DNA of 64,000 nucleotides from Hemibagrus wyckioides (Eukaryota > Chordata > Actinopteri > Siluriformes > Bagridae): positions 8,407,011-8,471,010 of the forward strand of contig NC_080723.1 in assembly GCF_019097595.1 (NCBI RefSeq). The letters are read 5' to 3'. Both the position numbers and the translations under genes were made by a program. Below are positions 24,371 through 36,783 of this stretch, in pieces (the first letter of the stretch is position 1; the number at the start of each line of letters is the position of its first letter). The notes beneath the pieces were generated by a model. The model had not been told where the DNA came from and ran no database searches. It worked only from the letters and a program-made list of their open reading frames with translations.

Positions 24371-27034
24371 TATCTCACCTTCTTCATCTCAATACATGTA
24401 CACTTCTTCACTTTAAACTTACTGCCTCTGCACAGTTTGTGCACAGTCTGGGGTAGTTTACAGTCATCCTCTGAGTTTAACCCGAGCTAATATATTTCTT
24501 AACTTATGAAAGTCAGTCCTGAAGCAGGATTAGCGCTGCTTTTGTGGTGTTATTAAATATTAATGTGTTTATATAAAATATGTTCAAACTCTTCTGTCAC
24601 CTATATATAGTATCTAAGTGCTCTTCTATGTTTTGATGATGACGTGGCAGTGCAAAAAAAAAAATGGCATCACGTGAAAATGTCTTAAATATAGTCAAAT
24701 TCAGCTTGTATCTAAGAGATTATTTTGGTCATTTGAATCATTTATTAAATGATCTGCCAATAGGATACACAGTAGTGAAGTTTGAATTGAGTAAATGTTT
24801 AGTAAGAAATACTATATATTTAATTATCAAAAGACTAATCTCTCAGGATTCCATAAAGACTCGATTGAAACTCTGCTCACTGCATTTTCCTGTAACGACA
24901 TGGAACTCACCTGCATGGTAAATATATCACTTTCTATTCTGTAATGTTTGAACATTTTGTACCGTTACTACTGTATATGTAACATAACTGCACGTCATGC
25001 TACTACATGTAACCTGAAACATATTACACATCACATTCTATTACCTCTTCTTATTTCTTGCATTGTTTTGGTGAAATACATATTTGCTTCCTTGGAGTAT
25101 ATTATTGGCAATGGTGTTTTGTTTGTTTGTTGTTGTAGAATTTAGCCATGGTGATAACTGATAAATCGGTGATAAAGCGTTTCTACAGATGGCCTCATAA
25201 AAGAAATTTGAAACGATTTGTCATAAAAAAAAATTATTTGCACTATCATGTTTTAAACATGTCTTTTGTGTGTTTTGTTCCATCACCACTGTGTGGCAGA
25301 CACGGTGCAGTGCTGAAGTCTACACTTCTCTTTACACATCCAGCCCCTTTTCCCTTCCATGTGTTACTGACAGCAGCAACGCCGCTCACCATGTCAACAG
25401 CACCTCAACTTAAACACATTGTAGGCATTCTAGCACACATTCTAGCTTCTAGAACTTTCTCTGAAGATCGATCCCATGTGTTTAGCTACAGGGTGTGAAC
25501 ATGGCCACTGGATTTTATCATGGATTTTATCAGCAATACTTGCACTCTGTTAAACATCCAGCGTCTCACGATGCCTCCATATGCTAATAAAACTGTCTCC
25601 AGCTCAACTTACACACACATTAGAGGTGTAAATTTAACACAGAGGTTTTTGCAGTGGAGCTCCAGAGTAAACATTTCAGCCATCAGCACTCTGGATCGCT
25701 CACTAATGTGCGGTGGATATATGGACATTCTATAACATCAGAATATAGTCACTTGGACATTTACTAAATTCACCCACACATGAGTAATAATAATAATAAT
25801 ATTAATAATAATAATAATAAAAACTCAAAACTCAAAAGTCAAGTTTTGTTGAAAAGAACACCAAAAGGATAAAATCTCAAAGAAAGGTTATATAATGGCA
25901 TTTTTTAGATGAGAGAGAGAGAGAACAATTCAATGGTTCAGTAAATATGACAAAAACAAATCTGTGATTTTTACACGCAAAAAGGAAAATGATTAGATTT
26001 TCTTAAAGTTAATTTGTTTAATTCAGTTAAATATGCAGCTTAAACCCAGGGTGTATATTTGTATGAACTCCACTGAGGTAAATTTCCTGTTATTTTGTGC
26101 TCAGAATGCTAATATAGCTGGAAAAAAAGAAGTGAACTGATTGCATACTAATATGGGGGCATGGCCTTAGAGCTCAATTTGCATATGCATTTGCAGAACT
26201 TTAAAGTGACTGAATTCATCAGAACATTTATAGATGGGATGTTTTCAGGATTTCTTGTTTTGTGTTGGCTTTCAGGCCTAAAAGATTTAGAATTTTTACA
26301 TTTTTTGGAAGAATTGTTTTAGTAAGTCTTGGTTCACTCTCTTTGTGTTTCTCAGTCAGGAGCTTTGACAGTTCAGTCTTTATGAAAGCAAGTGCATTTA
26401 GCTTCTTTGTTGAAGTATTCATTGCAGTTAAATTATAATCATGATGAATTATTTCAGAAAATGTTTCATTTGTACAGAGGTTGACCATTTAAATCAGGGT
26501 TTAACAAATCTCATGACAGTTCTTATAAGTAATCCTTATGCCATGTAAACATCCCTTTAAAAATACATATAGTTCCATGTACTCAGACCTGAGGTGTGGA
26601 AATCACTAACACATGTTTCTTTGAATCTCACTCCAATATCTCCAATATGTTTTCAGTTTAATGCTAACAACAAGTCAAGAATTTACAGTTTTTGTCTCTA
26701 GTCCTTTCACATTTTCAGATTCGGTTCATGCTGGTTTTGTTGATGCATTTCATGACATTTTGTTAATAGTCATATAAATCTTTAGAACCTTCATTAAGAA
26801 TCACTTGGTAGAGCAGTTTCATGAGTTGTGTTGGTTTGTATTTGTCTGTAGATGTAATAGTTGATACAGTATCTGAAGTAAAATATCCAATTTTAAGATG
26901 ACATTTTTAATTACATGTGTTTTCTATTTTTTACACTCAGTGTGTAATTTTTTGTACACACTGATACTGATACTGACACCAGACACATCTCAGCTCTGTT
27001 TCTGTATGAACTACTGGCTGGAGAAAGAGCAGTG

Positions 27035-27520
27035 TGATAACCAGTGAGGGCCGAGGACCCAAAAGCAGAACACAGACTTGAGGACAGAAGAATCATTGAG
27101 CATGACTCAATGATTGGTCTGTGAGTCGCTGTGAAGGTGAAACAGTGTAGTGTTGTATAGTACAGAGAGGCAGCAGGCATGGACATGGCCCTAGAGCCCA
27201 TGAAACTTACGGAAGGAACTGCCATGAGACAACAAATACTGTAACATGATCATGAAAAGGGACATTATTGTATATACAGCCCTGGTAACCTGAACAATCT
27301 GGTTATGAGCAGCTAAAGAAGTTGGGTTTATATACACCTTAAACTGATGAGGAGGATAAGGAAGAGGTATGAAATGGAGCATCATGCCCAGAGAGACACA
27401 CATAAGACATAATGGACCAAAAGGGAGACACAAACACAGGAAAAATGAGGAAGGGGAAAAAAATCAGGAAAACACCCAGGAGCAAGGAACCACAGGAGCC
27501 AGGCCTGGATCTTGACAGCA
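27035..27520. repeat. Probable dispersed repeat
   Basis: The stretch opens with AGGGCCGAGGACCCAAAAGC and closes with GGAGCCAGGCCTGGATCTTG, phrases I associate with a fish interspersed element. No transposase frame is present. The termini are not certain. Confidence 0.4.
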
Positions 27521-28834
27521 CAGTTCCACTGTAATATGTTTCATCAGCTCGAGCATCATTTACACTAGACAGCAATTTTTATTTATTAATTTTTTTACAA
27601 CAGACATTTTGACAAAGATCTTTAAACTGAACACAGATGTCATTTCAGATCATTTGTATCATGTAAGAATTTAGAAAAAACACAAATCTGACATTTATAT
27701 TGAGTGATCATGTTTAATTATCTGATCACACTGAACATGCTGATCTTGTTCCTCTGACCTCCTAAAAATGTTAAGGTTTAATGGCATTGATTATCTGTTT
27801 GATGTCATTGATGAACTGTTTGAAAGTCCCTATTTTAACCTGGCAGTTAATTGTGAAAACATGTGTGTCCAGTAATAAAATCCTTCATTTTCTATGTTCA
27901 TTGCTTTTTTCATCAGCCCATCAGTTTTGAATAAATATGAAGCACCTATAAAACACCTTTCTCTCTTGGAGCCATATACTTACAGCATGGCCCTGTGTTT
28001 TTTATGTAACAAGAGCCTTTAAGATGGATCTTCTATACACAGCTGAAACAATAGCACTTGTATTCAAGCTAGCATGTGTCATGTGATTTACACGCCCAGT
28101 CATGTCTGGAAAACATTTCTTTACTTGCATAGTGGCAACCACAAAATAGATTGAAAACACAAATTAGGTAAGTTCAGTACATGACACGAACATTTCGAGG
28201 TGATTGTTGGGCTCAGCAGCACAAAGTCTATAGCCAACATAGACTTTTCAAAAAGCAGGAATATTTGTTGTCCAGTATAATGAGTCATGTATAGATTTAT
28301 TTAAGTTAAATTGCTGTTTAATGTTTATTAGAATACATCAAGTTTGAGAGCTACCAGAATATCCCACCAAATAACCACTTCCACACCCTCAGCCATGCCC
28401 CTCACCCAAGCCCCTCTCAATCATGCCCCCTTCCACCACACCCTGTTATCCACACCCCCTCAGTTAAGTCCAGAGAACTCTAGGCTCTTTTTTTTTTTAA
28501 CTCTAGATGATTTTAAATGAAGTGCATTAGCTAGCTACTTGAGTTGACTTGGATGGATTAGGGCTGTAGTGGAGAAGAGCGGGTTTTGTTTTATGTATGC
28601 AAAGTGGCAGATCAAATGAATATGTTGATGTAAATAGTAAATACTTGCTAATATATGTTAATCTATACAGAATAAAGTGTTTATAGGATACTCTGAGCAA
28701 CCATGGAAGTTTTTCTGTTTTTCTTGCTTTTTCCCTAGTCAGAGGCTAGAAATGCTAATGCACGTGTGATTTGTAGACTAGCCCTGAACTGAGGGTTTGT
28801 ATTTGTAATGTTTTATTATATTTTACTTGATTTT

Positions 28835-28978
28835 ACTGTCCAGGGTGTACCCCTGCCTTTCGCCCAATGTGCCATGGGATAGGCTCCAGCAGATCCCCGT
28901 GACCCTAATTAGGAATAAATGGGTATAGACAATGGATGGATGGATGGATGGATGGATGAATGGATGGATGGATGGATG
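28835..28978 (+). repeat. Fish dispersed repeat tail with (GGAT)n
   Basis: Contains TGTCCAGGGTGTACCCCTGC and GGGATAGGCTCCAGCAGATC, followed by about a dozen GGAT units. The same family occurs at 56085-56355 (TTGTCCAGGGTTTCCCCTGC) and as a short piece at 46955-47015. Confidence 0.75.
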
Positions 28979-29261
28979 TTTTACTTGCAGAAAGTATTGT
29001 AGCTGGATGCTGTAGTTCCTCCTCTTGATAATTTTCCCAGTGCACAGCTTGCAGTCTGCTTCACTTGGGTCATTAATCTTCAAACACTTTATAACTACTG
29101 TTATTGTTAACATATAGATAACATTCAGAGTGTTTGTTGTGCTGCTGCATGTCTCAAGTTTGTTTATTCTTTTTTTGCCTGTGACCTAAAACCAAAGTCT
29201 GAAAAGTATTATAGACCTATAAATATAACATTATGTTTTTCACCCCACCCCCACCCCACCC

Positions 29262-29372
29262 CTGCAATACCCATCAGCCCCTGCACATCACATGATTACA
29301 TCACACACCATATCACATGACCATGACCAACTAAGTATAAATAGCCCTAGTATTTAAGTCCTGTCTTGCGTC
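29262..29372 (-). repeat. Inverted partner of the repeat at 35.7 kb
   Basis: Read on the minus strand, this segment contains GGTCATGTGATATGGTGTGT and GATGTGCAGGGGCTGATGGG. The plus strand at 35715-35815 has the same phrases in the same order (GTGATATGATGTGCAGGGGA, TGATGGGTATTGTAG). The family is not recognised. Confidence 0.55.
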
Positions 29373-29698
29373 ACATTCAGGGTCAAGTTGTTGTTGATGT
29401 TGTGTGTTATTTTGTTCATGTCAAATCACAATATTTCCTGATAATTTTGTTCTTTAAATCAAATATTACTTTTAAAATGTAATGATGTTCATATTCACAA
29501 TATACCATATCATACACTATATTGCCAAAAGTATTCGCTCACCCATCCAAATAATCAGAATCAGGTGTTCCAATCACTTCCATGGCCACAGGTGTATAAA
29601 ATCAAGCACCTAAGCAGGCAGACTGTTTTTACAAACATTTGTGAAAGAATGGGTCGCTCTCAGGAGCTCAGTGAATTCCAGCGTGGAACTGTGATAGG

Positions 29699-30565
29699 AT
29701 GTGCAACAAATCCAGTCGTGAAATTTCCTCGCTCCTAAATATTCTACAGTCAACTGTCAGCTGTATTATAAGAACGTGGAAGTGTTTGGGAATGACAGCA
29801 ACTCAGCCACGAAGTGGTAGGCCACGTAAACTGACGGAGCGGGGTCAGTGGATGCTGAGGCCCATAGTGCGAAGAGGTCACCAACTTTCTGCAGAGTCAA
29901 TCGCTACAGACCTCCAAACTTCATGTGGCCTTCAGATTAGCTCAAGAACAGTGCGCAGAGAGCTTCACGGAATGGGTTTCCATGGCCGAGCAGCCATGGT
30001 CCAAGCCATACATCACCAAGTGCAATGCAAAGCGTCGAATGCAGTGGTGTAAAGCACGCCACCACTGGACTCTAGAGCAGTGGAGACGCGTTCTCTGGAG
30101 TGACGAATCGCACTTCTCCATCTGGCAATCTGATGGACGAGCCTGGGTTTAGCGGTTGCCAGGAGAACGGTACTTGTCTGACTGCATTGTGCCAAGTGTA
30201 AAGTTTGGTGGAGGGGGGATTATGGTGTGGGGTTGTTTTTCAGGAGCTGGGCTTGGCCCCTTAGTTCCAGTGAAAGGAACTCTGAATGCTTCAGCATACC
30301 AAGACATTTTGGACAATTCCATGCTCCCAACTTTGTGGGAACAGTTTGGAGCTGGCCCCTTCCTCTTCCAACATGACTGTGCACCAGTGCACAAAGCAAG
30401 GTCCATAAAGACATGGATGACAGAGTCTGGTGTGGATGAACTTGACTGGCCTGCACAGAGTCCTGACCTCAACCCGATAGAACACCTTTGGGATGAATTA
30501 GAGCGGAGACTGAGAGCCAGGCCTTCTCGTCCAACATCAGTGTGTGACCTCACAAATGCGCTTCT
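29699..30565 (+). pseudogene. Tc1-like transposase pseudogene
   Basis: The first part, 29699-30052, has the helix-turn-helix region with LNILQSTVSCIIRTW and the RRGHQLSAESIATDLQT linker. The second, 30156-30565, has the DDE domain with [25 protein letters not shown] and [14 protein letters not shown] frame change between them, stop codons, and truncation by the LINE at 30565 inactivate it. It would have cut and pasted the element at TA sites. Confidence 0.88.
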
Positions 30566-30577
30566 GGAACACTAACC

Positions 30578-33020
30578 GTGTTTCGTGCCGACAGGAATGC
30601 AGCTCTGTGCGGTAAGACTCGCGGTGGTGGCATGTGTGTTTACATCAACACGGAATGGTGTAAGGACTCTGTGCTTGTGTCTAACTACTGCTCATCAGTA
30701 GTGGAGTTTGTAACTGTTAGATGCAGACCTTTTTATTTACCCCGGGAATTCACCACTACTCTCATTATCGGAGTGTACATTCCACCCAGCGCTAATGCTA
30801 AGGAGGCTCTGTGTGAGCTGTGCTGTGCAGAATGCTCACCCCGACGGACTGTTCATCATCGCCGGAGATTTCAATCATGCAAATCTCAGAACAGTGCTCC
30901 CTAAATTCCATCAGCATGTGGACTTTGCTACGAGAGGGACGAACACACTGGATGTTGTTTATTCAAACAATCCCGGCGCGTATCGTGCGGAGCCCCGCCC
31001 CCACCTCGGCTACTCAGACCACATCTCTGTTATGTTGATTCCAGCATACAGACCACTCGTCAGACGCTCTAAACCGGTTCTGAAACAGGTTAAGACCTGG
31101 CCAGCAGGAGCCATCTCTGCTCTTCAGGACTGTTTTGAGTGCACTGACTGGGACATGTTTAGGGAGGCTGCAACCAACGGCGACTCTATTGACTTGGAGG
31201 AATACACGGCATCAGTGACCAGCTACATCGGGAAATGTATCGATGACGTGACTGTCTCCAAGACCATCACAACATGCTCCAACCAGAAGCCGTGGATGAC
31301 TGCGAAAGTGCGTGCTCTCCTGAAATCGAGAGACTCTGCCTTCAGATCGGGGGACAGGGCGGCCTTAAAAACAGCAAGGGCCAAACTGTCCCGAGCCATC
31401 AGAGAGGCGAAGTGTGCACACTCCCAGAGAATCCACGGCCACTTCCAGAACAGCAGAGACTCCCGGCGCATGTGGCAGGGCATTCAGGCGATCACCAACT
31501 ACAGGACAACTTCACCTGCCTGTGACAGTGACGCCTCCCTTCCAGATGCGCTGAACGACTTCTACGCTCGGTTTGAGGCACAGAACAACACAACAGCGAG
31601 GAAGACCATCCCTCCTCCTAATGACCCAGTGCTTTGTCTCACCACGGCTGACGTGAAGAGAACTCTATACAGAGTTAACCCACGGAAGTCCGCTGGACCA
31701 GACAACATTCCTGGCAGAGTTCTCAGGGAGTGTGCGGAGCAGCTAGCAGATGTCTTCACCGACATCTTCAACATCTCGCTGAGCAGCTCCATCATCCCTA
31801 CGTGCCTCAAGACAACGACCATCGTCCCTGTGCCAAAGAAGTCCACGGTTTCCTGCCTCAATGACTACCGTCCCGTTGCACTCACACCAATCGTGATGAA
31901 ATGCTTCGAGAGGCTCGTCATGAGGCACATCAAGTCACAGCTACCACCCTTGCTGGACCCCTTGCAGTTTGCGTATCGTCCTAACCGTTCCACGGAAGAC
32001 GCCATCACCACAACCCTCCATCTGGCCCTCACACACCTGGACTGCAAAGACTCCTACGTTCGAATGCTGTTCATAGATTTCAGTTCAGCATTCAACACAA
32101 TCATCCCTCAGCAGCTGATTAAGAAGCTGAGTCTCCTGGGCCTGAACACCTCTCTCTGCAACTGGATCCTGGATTTCCTGACTGGGAGACCTCAGTCAGT
32201 CCGGATCGGGAGCAGTATCTCCAGCACCACCACACTGAGCACTGGAGCACCTCAGGGCTGTGTGCTCAGTCCATTGCTGTTCACTCTGCTGACTCACGAC
32301 TGTGCAGCAATGCACAGCTCCAACCACATCGTCAAGTTCGCTGATGACACGACCGTGGTGGGTCTCATCAGCAAGAACGACGAGTCAGCATACAGAGAGG
32401 AGGTGCAACATCTAACAGCCTGGTGCAGAGCCAACAACCTCTCCCTGAACGTTGACAAGACCAAAGAGATGGTTGTTGACTTCAGGAGAGCACGGTGTGA
32501 CCATTCTCCGCTGTCCATCGATGGCTCCTCTGTGGAGATCGTCAAGAGCATCAAATTCCTTGGTGTCCATCTGGCGGAGAACTTCACCTGGTCACTCAAC
32601 ACCAGCTCCATCACCAAGAAAGCACAGCAGCGCCTCTACTTCCTGAGGAGGCGGAGTAAAGCCCATCTCCCTCCCCCCATCCTGTCTGTGTTCTACAGAG
32701 GGACCATCGAGAGCGTCCTGAGCAGCTGCATCACTGCCTGGTTTGGGAACTGCACCGTCTCAGATCGCAAGACCCTTCAGCGGATAGTGAGGACAGCTGA
32801 GAAGATCATCGGAGTCTCTCTCCCCTCTATCACAGACATTTACACCGCACGCTGCATCCGCAAAGCCATCAGCATTGTGGCTGACCCCACACACCCCTCA
32901 CACACACTCTTCACCCTCCTGCCATCTGGAAAGAGGTACCGGAGCATTCGGGCCCTCACAACCAGACTGTGTAACAGTTTCTTTCCTCAAGCCATTAGGC
33001 TCCTCAACACCCGGGACTGA
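30578..33020 (+). pseudogene. LINE ORF2: endonuclease and reverse transcriptase, frameshifted
   Basis: The AP-endonuclease part begins in one frame at 30578 and shifts near 30800-30830, where the other frame continues with the GDFNHA motif (about 30864) and the SDHISV motif (about 31012). The reverse transcriptase follows with [33 protein letters not shown], a DFSSAFNTI segment (first catalytic Asp), [13 protein letters not shown] and FADDTTVVG (catalytic Asp pair, near 32340). The frame then stays open to the stop at 33020, with the thumb region and a LINE C-terminal domain. One small deletion therefore separates this copy from an intact ORF downstream of the truncation. The long intact frame suggests a fairly recent insertion. 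Confidence 0.92.
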
Positions 33021-33245
33021 ACTGTTCTACACTCTCACACACACTCTCACTCAGGACTGAACTGTTCTACACTCTCTCACACACACACACACACTCTCAC
33101 TCAGGACTGAACTGTTCTACACTCTCTCACACACACACACACACTCTCACTCAGGACTGAACTGTTCTACACTCTCTCACACACACACACACTCTCACTC
33201 AGGTCTGAACTGTATACTAACTCTCTGTCTCTCTCACACACAGAT
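33014..33245 (+). repeat. 50-base tandem repeat in the LINE 3' part
   Basis: Four to five copies of a unit with GGACTGAACTGTTCTACACT followed by CTCTCAC and a CA run. The units differ mainly in CA length. They start in the last coding bases of the LINE. Confidence 0.9.
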
Positions 33246-34142
33246 ACACACACTCTCTCTTGACTGTGTGGACGCACACACACACACATAATTTATTTTG
33301 TTCATTACTTACTGCACTACCTCTACCTGTCATCCGCTGCTATAGTTATACTTATGTTTATTCTATTTGCACTACCTCAACTGCTGCTGTGTATTTTTGC
33401 ACAATATTTTTGCACAATACTTTTTTTTTCTACATCATTTCACTTTATCTATTTTATTTCACTTACATTCCAGTACACGTTCTTTTATTTCCTTTCAGCG
33501 CTAAGTGTCCTGTGTTCTTTTGTGTTGTCTTTATTGTATTTATTGTCTTTTTTGCACTGTCTTGTCTATGCTCTGTTTGCACCTAGCTGCACACTGTGCA
33601 CTTTACGTGGCTAAGACAAACTTCTGTCCTAGCTCTGTGGTGTTGTTTGTTGTTTTGTATTGAACTAGTAGTTGTATGTTTATGTAGCACCAGGTCCTGG
33701 AGAAACGTTGTTTCATTTCACTATGTACTGCGCCAGCTGTATGTGGTTGAAATGACAATAAAAGCTTCTTGAATCTTGAATCTTGGAAGAATGGTCAAAA
33801 ATTCCCATAAACACACTCCTAAACCTTGTGGACAGCCTTCCCAGAAGAGTTGAAGCTGTTATAGCTGCAAAGGGTGGACCGACGTCATATTGACCCCTAT
33901 GGATTAGGAATGGGATGTCACTTAAGTTTATATGCGAGTCAAGGCAAGTGAGCGAATACTTTTGGCAATATAGTGTATCTCCAGAAATATTAATCCTAGG
34001 CTCATGAAATTTGGCACACATGAAGACAAATTTGTTTTCTGTGTGGAATTAAAGCCAGAACAGAAGCCTTTCCAACAAGGCTCCAAAAATCGAAAAAAAA
34101 CAAAAAACAAGTGCAACATTTCCAAACAGGTGAAATTGGGGA

Positions 34143-35347
34143 CATGCTGATCATCCATAACATTATGAGCACTGACAGGTGAAGTGAAAAACACTGATTA
34201 TCTTCTCATCATGGCACCTGTTAGTGGGTGGGATATATTAGGCAGCAAGTGAACATTTTGTCCTCAAAGTCAATGTGATAGAAGCAGGAAAAATGGGCAA
34301 GCGTAAAGATTTGAGCGAGTTTGACAAGGGCCAAATTGTGATGGCTAGAAGACTGGATCAGAGCATCTCCAAAACTGCAGCTCTTGTGCAGCACTTGTTC
34401 CCGGTCTGCAGTGGTCAGTATCTATCAAAAGTTGTCCAAGGAAGGAACAGTGGTGAACTGGCGACAGGGTCATGGGAGTCCAAAGCTCATTGCACGTGGG
34501 GAGCGAAGGCTGGCCCATGTGATCCAATCCAACAGACGAGCTACTGTTGCTCAAATTGCTAAAAAAGGTTAATGCTGGTTCTGGTAGAAAGGTCTCAGAA
34601 TACACAGTGCATCACAGTTTGTTGCGTATGGGGCTGCATAGCCGCAGACCAGTCAGGGTGCCCATGCTAACCCCTGTGCACCACAACAATGTGCATGTGA
34701 GCATCAGACCTGGACCACAGAGCAATGGAAGAAGGTGGCCTGGTCTGATGAATTATGTTTTGTTTTACATCACGTGGATGGCCGGGTGCATGTGTGTCGC
34801 ATACCTGGGGGAAAACATGGCACCAGGATGCACTATGGGAAGAAGGCAAGCCGGCAGAGTGTCATGCTTTGTGCAATGTTCTGCTGGGAAACCTTGGGTC
34901 CTGCCATCCATGTGGATGTTACTTTGACACGTACCACCTACCTAAGCATTGATGCAGTCCATGTACCATAGAAATGGTATTCTCTGATCGCTGTTGTCTG
35001 TTTCAGCAGGATAATGCACTGTGCCACAAAGAAAAATGGTTCAGGAATGGTTTGATGAGCACAACAATAAGTTTGAGGTGTTGACTTGGCCTCCAAATTC
35101 CTCAGATCTCAATCCAATCGAGCATCTGTGGGATGTACTGGACAAACAACTCTGATCCATGGAGGCCCCACCTCACAGTTTACAGGACGTAAAGGATCTG
35201 CTGCTAACATCTTGGTGCCAGATACCACAGCACACCTTCAGGGATCTAGTTGAGTCCATGCCTTGAAGGGTCAGGGCTGTTTTGCCAGCAAAAGGGGGAC
35301 CAACAAAATATTAGGCAGGTGGTCATAATGTTATGCCTGATCAGTGT
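34143..35347 (+). mobile_element. Second-family Tc1-like transposon, broken
   Basis: The right end TAATGTTATGCCTGATCAGT is complementary to the left end around CTGATCATCCATAACATTAT, so terminal inverted repeats are present, though diverged. The transposase begins near 34292 with [20 protein letters not shown]. It continues in another frame with [20 protein letters not shown] and shows the DDE end [19 protein letters not shown] near 35090-35145, followed by a stop. Several frame changes make it inactive. A 120-base fragment of the same family is at 62208-62330. Confidence 0.88.
34292..35150 (+). pseudogene. Transposase pseudogene of the second Tc1-like family
   Basis: The pieces are the N-terminal helix-turn-helix ([20 protein letters not shown]), a second DNA-binding helix with [15 protein letters not shown], and GRKVSEYTVHHSLLRMGLHS. 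The catalytic core has a WSDELCF-type first acidic motif near 34740, then FQQDNALCHK and the [12 protein letters not shown] end. At least two frame changes separate these parts. Confidence 0.82.
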
Positions 35348-35714
35348 AGACTCCACTTTAATAAACACAAACCGTAAAAGGAACAGTAAAATTGACTTTT
35401 GTCAAAATCTGAGATCTGAACAAAGCAACCGAATACAAGCTATTAAAAAACTCTAGGATTTAAATATGTATTATATTTCTGGAGATATTAAATTGTAAAC
35501 ATGAGACTTATTTAATTAAATATAAATATATATTAAATGTATTTTCAGGGTGTTAAAGAATGGAGGTAGAGGTAAATGCAAGTGCAGACAGAAATTTATT
35601 AAGTGCTAGACAAGAAAACATGAACTAAGGTAAAGCAGGAGAACAAAATTTGCAACAAGACAACACTGTGATTTGGTGTGAAGAAAATCACAAACAACAA
35701 CAACAATGAGTGCT

Positions 35715-35815
35715 TCAGAGTTTAAATATTGGTGCTAATTATACATCCACTGAAATCAGGTGGTCATGTGGTTGCAGTGTGTGATATGATGTGCAGGGGA
35801 TGATGGGTATTGTAG
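35715..35815 (+). repeat. Plus-oriented partner of the repeat at 29.26 kb
   Basis: It shares GTCATGTGGTTGCAGTGTGT and TGTGCAGGGGATGATGGGTA with the reverse complement of 29262-29372. It is probably one terminus of an unnamed interspersed element whose body runs left to about 35550. Confidence 0.5.
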
Positions 35816-36780
35816 TAATTTGTGGTGAATTTATAAGTCAGCCAAAATAATTAACAGAACTTTTTAAAATGAATAATAATAAAAAAAGAAATAAGTCAGA
35901 GAAACACAGTAGGATCCTTATTTATAAATCACATGCTGTAGTGTTACAGTACATTGTGGCTTAAGGGACCACTTTTTAAAGTACTAAGTGAGCCATGAGC
36001 ATGATATCAGAACAGAATCAATATCAGTGCATCCTAAATTCACATAAAGCCACAAAAAACCTTCTGTTTTAATGCATGTATCAGTAACACTGCTAATTTT
36101 TTTTAAATAATATGGTAATGTTAAACTTTTTTATGATTGGGTTATAAGCTGCTATAGGTCCCTGAAAATGTTTCTCTGACAGGGAAGCTTTAGTACAAAC
36201 TGTAAAAGCGCTAATCAATTTTTTTTTCAGCAATCTTGGTCAACTTGGGAAAAAAGAAACAAGGAAATTGAAAAGAATTTAAGTGTGAACGAGTGGAAAA
36301 ACATGTATGTATCTATGTGTAAGTGTAAAAGTGGATAAAAGAAAAATGTAGACTTTTAATGAAAATAAAATCTCAATAAAGATCCTGAGTGTTAACTGCT
36401 ATGTCGAAGGCTGTCAGTAACACACACTGCTCCAGTGTAATGAAACCTGCTGGGTGAAATGTGCGAACTTATTGTATTTTTACTAAGTGCCAGTAAATAA
36501 AGAAGTTGAGCATGGGGAGGTGTGTTGCGGTTACACACGCCTTCCTACATGGGCTTTGGCGTTAATAAGCCTTTTGAATAGAGCTCGCAAAGAAGGGGAA
36601 GGAAAGCGGTTCTTTGTTTGAGGAGATAAAATTCTCACTGCAGGTCGGTGTAAACTGTAAACACTTTGGCTGACACACACCCTCCCTCCTGCACACGCAC
36701 GTGTACGCACACACATACCCACGTGTATGCGCGCAAACACACATACACACACACACGCACAGACAAATGAATATACACAC
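35816..36780. other. Intergenic stretch, nothing recognised
   Basis: AT-rich sequence without exon-like frames. A CA/CG-rich simple stretch is at about 36680-36780. Confidence 0.6.
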
Positions 36781-36783
36781 ACT

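Larger units (their letters stand above)
22641..29261. other. Intergenic stretch, no host gene seen
   Basis: AT-rich sequence with short open frames only and no recognisable exon. Dispersed repeats inside it are listed separately. A C-rich block with repeated CCACACCCC/CATGCCCC phrases is at about 28378-28465, and a small (AAT)n run at about 25785-25820. Confidence 0.6.
30570..33783 (+). mobile_element. 5'-truncated L2-type LINE inside the Tc1 element
   Basis: The insertion is bordered by TGGAA on both sides (30565-30569 and 33784-33788), a likely target-site duplication. It starts within the endonuclease domain, so the 5' end is missing, as is usual for LINEs. It ends in repeated TTGAATC units, the tail style of the L2/CR1 group. 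The 3' untranslated part (33021-33783) holds four copies of a roughly 50-base unit with ACTGAACTGTTCTACACTCT and CA runs. Confidence 0.9.
29515..33975 (+). mobile_element. Tc1-like transposon, split by a LINE insertion
   Basis: Perfect-looking terminal repeats (CACTATATTGCCAAAAGTAT at the left; the complement at the right) are flanked by TA on both sides. Transposase pieces are at 29699-30052 (paired-type DNA binding, with the linker SGRPRKLTE) and 30156-30565, with the catalytic end [20 protein letters not shown]. The two parts are in different frames around 30050-30150, so the enzyme is inactive even without the insertion. The remaining 3' part resumes at 33784. Without the insert, the element is about 1.25 kb. 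It belongs to the same family as the copy in apaf1 intron 1, which diverges in the terminal region. Confidence 0.92.
33976..35487. repeat. 15-base inverted repeat bracketing the second Tc1-like element
   Basis: TATCTCCAGAAATAT at 33976-33990 is exactly the reverse complement of ATATTTCTGGAGATA at 35473-35487. The Tc1-like element at 34143-35347 lies inside. The left arm touches the TA that closes the neighbouring Tc1 element. An older inverted-repeat element receiving a Tc1 insertion would explain it, as could chance in AT-rich DNA. Confidence 0.5.

Noticed and set aside
25148..25735. Open frames of about 70-116 codons in the intergenic region
   Set aside because: No splice structure, domain or composition typical of coding sequence was seen.
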